Origin: Paenibacillus brasilensis
GTDB lineage: Bacteria > Bacillota > Bacilli > Paenibacillales > Paenibacillaceae
Direction of reading: 5' to 3'
Assembly (NCBI RefSeq): GCF_009363115.1
Contig: NZ_CP045298.1
Coordinates: 620,001 to 684,000 of the forward strand
Length of the DNA: 64,000 nucleotides
In this document: in pieces, positions 41,156 to 48,470 of the stretch
Layout: each line of letters opens with the position of its first letter
Position numbering within the stretch: position 1 is the first letter of the stretch
The notes under the pieces: model-generated
Database searches by the model: none
Told to the model about the DNA's origin: nothing
Seen by the model: only the letters and a program-made list of their open reading frames with translations
Translations under genes and position numbers: made by a program

Positions 41156-41825
41156 TTAATCGTTCTTTTGCCCCGTTAACAGGAGCATGATAAAGGAAAT
41201 GAGTATGATAGAGCATGTCCAGGCCCAAGCCATAGGCAGATGACCAGAATCCACCGCGACATAAATGGCTGTAGGAATCGTTTGTGTTTTACCCGGAATA
41301 TTTCCGGCAATCATCAACGTAGCACCAAATTCGCCCAGACTGCGGGCAAAACCGAGTATAAAGGCAGCTTTAAAAGAAGGAAAAGTTAAAGGAAAGGTAA
41401 TATATCGGAAAACCTGCCACTCACTTGCTCCCATCGAGCGTCCCGCATCTTCCAGGTCACGATCAACAGAAGAAAAGCCCATTTTCAGCGTCCGATAAAC
41501 AAGAGGAAAAGCCACAACTACTGCCGCTACCACCCCAGCCCACCACGAGAATACAATGGGTTCACCCAACCATTGCTCCACCAAATGGCCGAACCCACTT
41601 TTTTTCCAAGTAATATTAACAGTAAAAAGCCAACAACAGTCGGCGGGAGTACCAAGGGCAGCATAAGCATGGTTTCAACGACCGTTTTCCCTGTAAACGC
41701 TCCTACCCCGACATTGACCATGCCACAAACAAGCCTAATAGAATAACCAATACACTGGATAACAGTGCCACCTGCAACGATAACAGGATAGGAGGCCAAT
41801 ATTCATTCCAATCTATTGCTTGCAT
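41156..41825 (-). pseudogene. modB: Molybdate ABC transporter permease ModB, two frameshifts
   Basis: From the ATG at 41825 the minus strand reads MQAIDWNEYWPPILLSLQVA and on to VAWSMSG, then hits TAG. A second frame (41599-41710) continues TGKTVVETMLMLPLVLPPTVVGFLLL, and a third (41156-41584) reads VEQWLGEPIVFSWWAGVVAAVVVAFPLVYRTL and the permease loop SMGASEWQVFRYITFPLTFP to the end. The second break is a run of seven A (T at 41599-41605); eight would restore GKKSGFGHLVEQW. Both breaks look like single-base losses. The total would be about 223 residues, the normal ModB length. No modC ATPase gene is next to it. Confidence 0.85.
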
Positions 41826-41827
41826 GC

Positions 41828-42514
41828 TCACTTCGGTATGGTAAATCCATACTTAGCCATAATATTCAAAGATTCTTGTGATTGAAGATAGGCATAGAAG
41901 TCCTCGGCTTCTTGCATGTGCTTTGAAGCTTTGATAATCCCGATCGGGTACTCAACAGATGAATAGGTTTTAGGGTCCACCTTAAAGGCAATTTTCGCCT
42001 TTTGCGAAGTCAACGCATCTGTTTTATACACGAAGCCGACATCAGCGTTTCCAGTCTCCACATACTGCAGCACTTGTCTAACGTCTTTTGCCTGAACGAG
42101 CTTGTCTTGTAACACGTCCCAAAGCTTCGTGTTTGTCAGCGCCTCCTGTGCGTATTTGCCTGCAGGGACACTTTCAGGAATACCAATCGCCACTTTTTTT
42201 ACTTCTTCCTTGGTTAAATCATTTACACTCGCAATGTTCATCGTTTCGTCTGTAGGAATAACGGCTACCAATTCGTTCGTCAGCCATTTTTTTTGTTTAT
42301 CGCTCTCTATTAGCTGCTGATCTACGAGAGACTTCATGTTTTTCTTCGAAGCGGACAAAAACAAATCCGATGGCGCTCCTTGCTCAATCTGCTTTTCCAG
42401 CGCACCAGAGCCGCCGAAATTGAAATTCAATTTGACATCTTTATGGGTTGACTCGTACAAAGTCTGGATTTCTTTGAGTGCATCCGTTAAGCTTGCAGCT
42501 GCCGATACGGTCAA
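41828..42514 (-). CDS. modA: Molybdate-binding protein ModA, missing its signal peptide
   Basis: The mature ModA fold is complete: TVSAAASLTDALKEI, NFGGSGALEKQIEQGAPSDLFLSAS, ETGNADVGFVYKTDAL and YPIGIIKAS. The residues that bind molybdate (Ser in AAASLT, Ser in GGSGAL) are present. But there is no signal peptide or lipobox: the frame upstream runs through HSSKYNPSYDSKTAQTVEL into the 3' end of the ric gene without a start codon, and the only start is TTG at 42514 or thereabouts. The first ~25 codons appear deleted, fusing modA to the ric tail. Without export it could not feed ModBC. Treated as a damaged gene. Confidence 0.8.
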   Translation of the reverse strand: MTVSAAASLTDALKEIQTLYESTHKDVKLNFNFGGSGALEKQIEQGAPSDLFLSASKKNMKSLVDQQLIESDKQKKWLTNELVAVIPTDETMNIASVNDLTKEEVKKVAIGIPESVPAGKYAQEALTNTKLWDVLQDKLVQAKDVRQVLQYVETGNADVGFVYKTDALTSQKAKIAFKVDPKTYSSVEYPIGIIKASKHMQEAEDFYAYLQSQESLNIMAKYGFTIPK

Positions 42515-42551
42515 TTCAACCGTTTGAGCCGTTTTCGAATCATAAGATGGG

Positions 42552-43259
42552 TTATATTTTGAGCTGTGCCTGTCTTGTACGCTCGATTAATGTACAATTT
42601 TCAAGAAGAATATGATTAAAAATATCTGCTTCCAGATCCTCTAACCGCTTCAATACAAGCCGATGTGTACCACAAGCTTCCTGTACCGGCTCAAATCCAT
42701 TAGTAATCAGGCGCAACTCCTTCAACAGCTCCACTACAGCCTGATGCTCGTCTTGCAGCTTGGATACATGCGGATTCAGCGCGTTTGCCCCTTCAACGGT
42801 CGACTCCTGTAAAAACAATTCAATCATCGGAAATATATGCTCTTCCTCATTTTGAATATGATCCGATAAATTCTGTTTAAGTAAGGTATAGAGCTCATTC
42901 ACTCGTTTCAGATGCGGATAACGTTCGCCATGAACCCGCGTTAGCTTGGTTACATACGGTGTAAGCGCCGATAGTTCTTCGCGAAGCCTCGTATGATACG
43001 TATCCTGGATATAGGCGATTAGTTCTTTAGTTTCGAGTGAAGAAGGTTGCATTTGCTTATGTTGCGCCTGACTTTCCACCACTTCATGCACCTGCGCCAG
43101 CAGTTCACTAGCATTCAGACCTCGGCTGGCTGCCGCTTCCCGGAGTGGTATCTCCCCACCGCAGCAAAAGTCAATCCGCAGTTTACGAAACAAATCTCCC
43201 GTTTTGGGAACCTCTCTCACAATGTCTGCCACCCATGTTTCTTCCGTTAACTGGTTCAT
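42552..43259 (-). CDS. scdA: Iron-sulfur cluster repair di-iron protein Ric (ScdA/YtfE)
   Basis: 235 residues: N-terminal DUF542 domain with DFCCGGEIPLREAA (Cys-Cys pair) and a hemerythrin-like helical domain with metal-binding His and Glu residues in HTRLREELSAL, NLSDHIQNEEEHIFPMIELF, LQDEHQAVVELL and CGTHRLVLKRLEDLEADIFNHILLENCTL. It restores iron-sulfur clusters damaged by nitric oxide or oxidants. Location upstream of the nitrate reductase genes and in an operon with a predicted NreC box fits protection against NO made during nitrite reduction. Confidence 0.92.
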   Translation of the reverse strand: MNQLTEETWVADIVREVPKTGDLFRKLRIDFCCGGEIPLREAAASRGLNASELLAQVHEVVESQAQHKQMQPSSLETKELIAYIQDTYHTRLREELSALTPYVTKLTRVHGERYPHLKRVNELYTLLKQNLSDHIQNEEEHIFPMIELFLQESTVEGANALNPHVSKLQDEHQAVVELLKELRLITNGFEPVQEACGTHRLVLKRLEDLEADIFNHILLENCTLIERTRQAQLKI

Positions 43260-43292
43260 TTCTACTTCCCCTATCTTGCTTTTATTTTATGT

Positions 43293-44717
43293 TCAGTTTT
43301 TAAAAGCTGAGGTCAGCTGTTCAGCCGCTTCTTTCCCTTGAGCGATACAATCTGGAATTCCAACGCCCCCATAACCAGCACCACATAGAAATACATTAGG
43401 AAAATACTGCGATAAATCATGTCTGACCTTTGCCATATGCTCTTTGTGTCCAATCGGATATTGCGGCATGGATTGATTACACCGACTAACCTCGGTGAAT
43501 TCCGGTTCCGCATTCAGGCCCATTAAATCTTTCAAATCTTTGCGTGCGGCATCCACAAGCTCATCATCTGTCATCTGCATCCATTCCTGTGCACCTGCAT
43601 GTCCGATATATGCTCGTAACAGCGTATATCCTTCAGGAGCCGTATGGCTCCACTTTGTCGAGGACCATGTACATGCTGTAATCCTTTTACCTTCCTTGCG
43701 CGGCACCAAAAAACCGGTTCCTTCAAAGGCAAGATTAAGCTCTGTATTTTTATAGGCAAGGGCTATATTGGCTACCGAAACGTAGTTGATCTTATTGAGC
43801 AAGCCGGCACTTGCAACACCGGAAAATAATTTAGCAGCCTCAAAGGCTGGAACAGCGCAGATCACTGCATCTGCTGCTATGTTTTGTCCATGATCCAAAA
43901 TTACCTGATAGCCACCCTCTTTTCTTACTTCAGCCACACCCTGCCCCATAACAAAATGTACGGCATGCAGCCTTTCCTTTAACCGCTCCACGATTGTAGA
44001 TAAGCCTTGCCGATATGAGAGAAACATGCTTTTCTTGGCGATATCCGGCAATTTGTCAGATACACCCAACGTTCTCCCCGCTCCTTTAGCCATACCTATA
44101 ATCAGACTCCCATGATTTTGTTCCATTTGCTTAAATTGAGGAAAGGTTGACATTAAGCTGAGAGAATACGTATCGCCAGCGTAAATTCCAGATAGCAGAG
44201 GCTCTGTAATCTGGTTCAAAACTTCTTTGCCGAGGCGCCGCTTGATAAAATCCCCCAGAGATTCGTCCATATCACCTCGCTTGGCGGGAATAATTAAATC
44301 CAGGGCTGCGCGCGCTTTTCCCAGCGGAGAGATCAGCCCTGTCCGAATGAAGGGAGTTAGCTTCGTTGGAATGCCTAGAATGAAGCCCATCGGCATGGTG
44401 TGCAACTTTCCCTTATGCAAAATGCAGGCAGACTTGGCCTTCGGGTTTGTCGACACCAGCTCTGCCTCCAATCCCAATTCCATGGTCAGCTCCAGCATAG
44501 CCGTTTTTCTGGCCAGAAAAGCATCCGGTCCTTTTTCGATCATAAAATCATGATGACGAATGGTGTGCAGCTTTCCTCCCAGCCGGTCACTTTTCTCGAC
44601 CAGTGTAATCTCTACCTCTATTTGCTTCTCCTTAGCCAGCTTCTGCACATAAAAGGCAGCACTTAAACCGCTTATTCCTCCACCGAGAACAACGACTTTT
44701 TTAGGACTTTTTTTCAT
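43293..44717 (-). CDS. hemY: Coproporphyrinogen III / protoporphyrinogen oxidase (FAD)
   Basis: 474-residue FAD-dependent oxidase. GGGISGLSAAFYVQK at 12-26 is the dinucleotide fold, EKSDRLGGKLHT follows, and the C-terminal FAD part FLCGAGYGGVGIPDCIAQG is complete. In Firmicutes these enzymes oxidise coproporphyrinogen III (CgoX) in heme synthesis. Its start overlaps the radical SAM gene stop (ATGA, 44714-44717), so the two are made together. Heme is needed for NarI and terminal oxidases. Confidence 0.9.
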   Translation of the reverse strand: MKKSPKKVVVLGGGISGLSAAFYVQKLAKEKQIEVEITLVEKSDRLGGKLHTIRHHDFMIEKGPDAFLARKTAMLELTMELGLEAELVSTNPKAKSACILHKGKLHTMPMGFILGIPTKLTPFIRTGLISPLGKARAALDLIIPAKRGDMDESLGDFIKRRLGKEVLNQITEPLLSGIYAGDTYSLSLMSTFPQFKQMEQNHGSLIIGMAKGAGRTLGVSDKLPDIAKKSMFLSYRQGLSTIVERLKERLHAVHFVMGQGVAEVRKEGGYQVILDHGQNIAADAVICAVPAFEAAKLFSGVASAGLLNKINYVSVANIALAYKNTELNLAFEGTGFLVPRKEGKRITACTWSSTKWSHTAPEGYTLLRAYIGHAGAQEWMQMTDDELVDAARKDLKDLMGLNAEPEFTEVSRCNQSMPQYPIGHKEHMAKVRHDLSQYFPNVFLCGAGYGGVGIPDCIAQGKEAAEQLTSAFKN

Positions 44718-45817
44718 AAAAGCACTTTTCCTTCCTTAGCCCCAGGTATATACGCACAATAGGGGTCACTCTCCAAATAATCCCCTGTTATTGCAAAAGC
44801 CCTTGCTCTGGAGCCTCCGCAAATTGTATTGAATTCGCAGATTCCACATTTCCCTTTAAGCAGAGACTTATCTCTAAGCTTATTCATGACAGGAGAGTGC
44901 CGATAAATATGTGCCAGACTATCCTGTCGCACATTTCCGCATGCAAGGGGCAGGAAACCGCTCGGGTATACGTCGCCGATATGACTGATAAAAACAAATC
45001 CATCTCCATCATTTACGCCTTTAGGAGCACGCCCTAAAACATCTGCCCTTTTTTGTTCAAACGTCGCACCGTTCTTGCCTGCTCTGTGCTTTTCCTGCAA
45101 TACAACCCTTCGATAATGTGGGGCTTCTGTAGCCTTTACACCGTAGGGCATCTGTTGTTGTATTTGATACAACCACTTCATTACAGCTTCATGTTCATCA
45201 GGCGTAATCATATCCTTCTCCATACCGCGCCCGGTTGGAACAAGGAAAAACAAGCTCCATAACACCGCCTGCATATCCTTTACCTTCTCTGCAATTTGCT
45301 CCAGATCGTGAAGATTGTACCGGGACACCGTCGTGTTTACTTGAATAGGAATGTTCATTTCCTTCAAATAACCAATTCCCCGCATGGTGGTATCGTAAGA
45401 GCCGACAGTACCCCGAAAATGATCGTGAATGTCTGCGCATGAACCGTCCAGGCTAAAAGCCCACCGTGATAAGCCAACTTGCTTTGCTTTTTCAACCGCT
45501 GCCCGGGTCACTTTAGGAGTGGCACTGGGAGTCATTGAAACCGACAGCTTTTTTTCTTCAATTGCATATTGAGCCAACTCAAACAAATCAGGCCGCGATA
45601 ACGGATCTCCACCTGTGAAAACCACCAGCGGATGATTCATTTCAGCGATTTGATCTATTAGCTGCTTGCCTTCTTCTAATGTCAGCTGACGAGGGTCAGG
45701 CTTATACTGGGCTTCCGCTCTGCAGTGGAGGCATTTTAAAGCACATGCTCGCGTTACCTCCCAAATGACGATAAACGGGTTTTCGTGATAATCTCGTGGC
45801 ATTTCCAAAGATATCAT
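44714..45817 (-). CDS. Radical SAM/SPASM protein, NirJ/AhbD-like
   Basis: 367 residues. The SAM cluster motif is CALKCLHC (Cys25, 29, 32) in VTRACALKCLHCRAEAQY, followed by VFTGGDPLSRPDLFEL and FSLDGSCADIHDHFRGTVGSYD. The C-terminal SPASM region has GDVYPSGFLPLACGN and CGICEFNTICGG, which would hold an auxiliary 4Fe-4S cluster. It resembles the heme-modifying enzymes AhbD and NirJ and the group catalogued as a radical SAM/SPASM family linked to tetrapyrrole genes. Tight coupling to a porphyrinogen oxidase (4-bp overlap) supports a tetrapyrrole substrate, but the exact reaction is not known. Confidence 0.85.
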   Translation of the reverse strand: MISLEMPRDYHENPFIVIWEVTRACALKCLHCRAEAQYKPDPRQLTLEEGKQLIDQIAEMNHPLVVFTGGDPLSRPDLFELAQYAIEEKKLSVSMTPSATPKVTRAAVEKAKQVGLSRWAFSLDGSCADIHDHFRGTVGSYDTTMRGIGYLKEMNIPIQVNTTVSRYNLHDLEQIAEKVKDMQAVLWSLFFLVPTGRGMEKDMITPDEHEAVMKWLYQIQQQMPYGVKATEAPHYRRVVLQEKHRAGKNGATFEQKRADVLGRAPKGVNDGDGFVFISHIGDVYPSGFLPLACGNVRQDSLAHIYRHSPVMNKLRDKSLLKGKCGICEFNTICGGSRARAFAITGDYLESDPYCAYIPGAKEGKVLL

Positions 45818-45832
45818 TGATGTCTCTCCTTT

Positions 45833-46681
45833 TTAGAAATATAAAAACAACACAGCTACATAGAGCATCAATGAAAATCCAATTTCAGCCATGCCGACTT
45901 GCTTTGCCTTTAATTCGAATTTAGGAAGCCATATAGCTCGTAATAATAAAATTAAAAAAGGAGCAGCCAAAAACAGCTTGATCCAGGCAGCAAACAGTAC
46001 AATGATCAGATGATAGATGACTGAAGCATAATAATAACGTTTATTTTTTCTTTCACGGATGATCGTTTTAACATAAAGAGCAGTTCCCGTAAAATAAGAC
46101 ACCAGCAGCAAAAATAGCTCTGTCGATGTTCTCCAATCCCCTCCTTCACCAATATGAACAACAGGGTATATAAACGAACAAAAAACTATAATCGCAGCAA
46201 TGTCATTGAGCAAGGCACGTTCATTTTTCATTTTGGCAAAGTACATATTAGCCATAAAAAAGAACAGTAACAGAACTCCATACCAGATCAACACAGGCTT
46301 TATCCATACCAGTGAAACTAAAAAAGGAAGTAGTATCGCTCCGTATACAACAGCGGGCTTACAGTATCTTTCACGGTTTCCTGTTTTAATCCATTGAAGA
46401 ACCGGAAAACTGAATAAATAAATAAAAAACCAGCATACGAATAGAGGTATATGAATGAATTCCCTTGGAGAAGCCGCTAAACCGAATAAAAATGGAAGAA
46501 TGAGCATGGCCCAGGCTCCATGCTGATTAGGTATATATCTACTGATCCCCTTCAAAATCTTGATCTTTTTTTCACAATGTTTATTATCTTTGTCACTTTG
46601 GTTAATCGATTCATCATCCATTCCCCCAAGATTAAATTTTTCACCTTCTCTAATTCTAAGTAATCTATTCAATTGAACCAA
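45833..46681 (-). CDS. ywiC: YwiC-like integral membrane protein
   Basis: 282 residues with about eight or nine transmembrane helices; the family signature PNQHGAWAMLILPFLFG follows a polar N-terminal stretch of about 50 residues. In Bacillus subtilis ywiC neighbours narK and fnr, and the protein is of unknown function, with UbiA-like topology. First gene of the run ywiC - radical SAM - hemY - ric, with an NreC box 5 bp upstream of the ATG at 46681. ATG codons further in, near PNQHG, are possible. Confidence 0.8.
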   Translation of the reverse strand: MVQLNRLLRIREGEKFNLGGMDDESINQSDKDNKHCEKKIKILKGISRYIPNQHGAWAMLILPFLFGLAASPREFIHIPLFVCWFFIYLFSFPVLQWIKTGNRERYCKPAVVYGAILLPFLVSLVWIKPVLIWYGVLLLFFFMANMYFAKMKNERALLNDIAAIIVFCSFIYPVVHIGEGGDWRTSTELFLLLVSYFTGTALYVKTIIRERKNKRYYYASVIYHLIIVLFAAWIKLFLAAPFLILLLRAIWLPKFELKAKQVGMAEIGFSLMLYVAVLFLYF

Positions 46682-46682
46682 T

Positions 46683-46696
46683 CAGGGAGTTCCCTT
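46683..46696. promoter_or_regulatory. Predicted NreC box before ywiC
   Basis: CAGGGAGTTCCCTT keeps the GGG-N4-CCC core of the NreC consensus with one mismatch at each end. It lies directly upstream of the first ATG of the ywiC frame, which suggests that translation starts at a later codon (for example Met21) or that the box acts as part of the promoter. Confidence 0.5.
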
Positions 46697-46846
46697 TTTC
46701 ATATGGGGAAATAGCCTAGCCGGAAAACAACGGTGTTTGCCCAAGACGGAAGAAGTGAAGGAATTACGCAGAAGAAAAATTAAAAGTGGCACGCCAGACG
46801 GCATGCAACTTGATCAAAATTGTTCATTTTTTTAACTACGTCGCGT

Positions 46847-47017
46847 TCATTTTTTTGCCACTTGCAGGTGCAGCTCATGCAGCCTGCTCACAATCTCGTC
46901 ATGTGTAATGGGTATCGGATCGAACATCAAGCCCTTACTTTTGGCAAATTCAACATCCTCGCCGGACAAAGGCCCTCGCTCCTGCTTCCAGCCGCTGGCG
47001 GACCAGTAGGTACTCAT
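46847..47017 (-). CDS. Small protein or fragment, 56 codons
   Basis: ATG at 47017 starts MSTYWSASGWKQERG, followed by LSGEDVEFAKSKGLMFDPIP and ITHDEIVSRLHELHLQVAKK, then TGA at 46847. The composition is protein-like and both helices end cleanly. No strong ribosome binding site is visible. It may be the start of a longer gene of which the 3' part is lost; the family was not recognised with confidence. Confidence 0.5.
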   Translation of the reverse strand: MSTYWSASGWKQERGPLSGEDVEFAKSKGLMFDPIPITHDEIVSRLHELHLQVAKK

Positions 47018-47129
47018 GAGTATTTTTCACTTTACAGTTTCCTATAATTCTCAATATATATTAAACTATAAATCAGCAGGCACAAAATAGTTTAAACATG
47101 AAATTCAAAACTTCGGAAGGGGAGAACTC

Positions 47130-47879
47130 ATGATGCAAAAGCTTTGGCAAAAAGGGAAGTCTCTGTCCCTGCCTATTATGATGTCCGCATCGCTGATATC
47201 CGGGGCGGTGCTGTTAAGTATGCCTGCGGTGAGTGCATCTGCGGCCAAGGAATCGCTTCAGCTATCCGGTCAAACTACTTACTACGGAGAGGTTGAGAAC
47301 GGACAGCCCAATGGACGTGGTACCATAAAATGGAGTGAAAACAAACAGTATTCGGGCGATTTTGTGAAAGGTAAGCGTACAGGTACCGGAAAATATATGA
47401 ATCAATACACGGATGCAGATGGGCAAAATCATAAAGTGGTATACAACGGCACATGGAGCAATGACACCATGAGCGGTAAAGGCACGCAGACTGAACAAGT
47501 GACTCAAAGTGACGGAACGATCCGCTCGAACGGGATCCAAGTGGGTACTTTTCAGAACAACAGATTACAGAGCGGCTACCAAGTGATCCATGCTCTAGCC
47601 GATCCAGACTACAGCTTTACTTATCAAAATGGCATGGAAGTGCTAAATATCCTGAACAGCAATCAGAATCTAGTCCAGCAGTGGCAAAGCGGAGATCTCT
47701 TCTCCGTAATATATAAAAATGGCTCCGTTCAAAAGGAATACTCCATGTTCCCTGAGGAGACAGCTACCAAGGAACGGCAAAGAAAAGCGGCCATCAAGTA
47801 TCTCAAAGGGATTACCGCCAAGGTCACCCCTCACTTACAGCAGTTTGAAAAGCTGTCCAAGCAAATTCCGCTCAAATAA
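47130..47879 (+). CDS. Secreted MORN-repeat protein
   Basis: 249 residues. A Sec signal peptide (basic start, hydrophobic SLPIMMSASLISGAVLLSM, cleavage near ASA). Three MORN repeats follow: YYGEVENGQPNGRGTIKW, YSGDFVKGKRTGTGKYM and YNGTWSNDTMSGKGTQ; then a beta/helical part and a basic helical tail. MORN repeats make elongated beta sheets used in protein or lipid contacts; the role of secreted ones in Paenibacillus is unknown. ATG at 47130 has GGAAGGGGAG upstream. The start MMQK could also be 47133. Confidence 0.78.
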   Translation: MMQKLWQKGKSLSLPIMMSASLISGAVLLSMPAVSASAAKESLQLSGQTTYYGEVENGQPNGRGTIKWSENKQYSGDFVKGKRTGTGKYMNQYTDADGQNHKVVYNGTWSNDTMSGKGTQTEQVTQSDGTIRSNGIQVGTFQNNRLQSGYQVIHALADPDYSFTYQNGMEVLNILNSNQNLVQQWQSGDLFSVIYKNGSVQKEYSMFPEETATKERQRKAAIKYLKGITAKVTPHLQQFEKLSKQIPLK

Positions 47880-47914
47880 GCTGTCAGCGCGAAATATACT
47901 AGCTTATATGCAGA

Positions 47915-47965
47915 AAGGCCCCTCTTTCTTATGGAAAGTTCCATTTGAAAGAGGGGCTTTTTGCG
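47915..47965 (+). terminator. Terminator of the MORN-repeat gene
   Basis: AAAGGCCCCTCTTTC and GAAAGAGGGGCTTT form a long stem around TTATGGAAAGTTCCATTT, followed by TTTGCG. Good terminator for the plus-strand gene. Confidence 0.75.
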
Positions 47966-48144
47966 TTTTCGATATCCCCATATAAGAATTTTGGATCATA
48001 AACACTCCTACCATTCTCCCCTATGCTTTCTCACGAACTCGTACAAACGACTTATTTTTGCTTGAAATCCCCTAATTTTTTGCTAATGTCCACTGCATTC
48101 ACTAAAATAAACATTAACAATTTTAATCATCCGAGGTGGAAATC

Positions 48145-48385
48145 ATGGCTAAAATTATGGTTCCTCCTGAGAAACTAGAAGCGGTTTCCAGGCAGCGAGC
48201 CCTATGCACCGGGCACAGAGGTTATCTTGGCGGCAGATCATATGAAGGGGATGGATGGGGCCAAGGCCACCGTTGATTCCGCTGAGCCAACGACCGTTTA
48301 TATGGTAGATTATACGCCGACTACAGGAGGAGAGCCTGTCAAAAATCATAAATGGGTGACGGAGAGTGAGCTTTCAACCCATTAG
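48145..48385 (+). pseudogene. Chimeric remnant: WXG100-like start joined to a YdhK/DUF1541 tail
   Basis: ATG at 48145 with GAGGTGG upstream starts MAKIMVPPEKLEAVSRQ, which looks like the first helix of a WXG100 (ESAT-6-like) protein, but after that the frame leaves it. In another frame the DNA reads SEPYAPGTEVILAADHMKGM, then GAKATVDSAEPTTVYMVDYT and PTTGGEPVKNHKWVTESELS to TAG, which is the C-terminal repeat of the YdhK/DUF1541 family. So a fusion of two gene ends, or a single gene with a frameshift and odd start. Not functional as read. Confidence 0.5.
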
Positions 48386-48416
48386 AACTCTTACATCACT
48401 GGTTGTTTATGTAGAA

Positions 48417-48447
48417 AAAGGGAGCCTGACATCGGCTCCCTCTATAC
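48417..48447 (-). terminator. Terminator of the stalk-domain/vWA gene
   Basis: Minus-strand GGGAGCCGATGTCAGGCTCCC followed by TTTTTC; perfect 7-bp stem, just after the gene that stops at 48471. Confidence 0.8.
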
Positions 48448-48470
48448 GGCTTTATTTTGGTTTGGACAAA

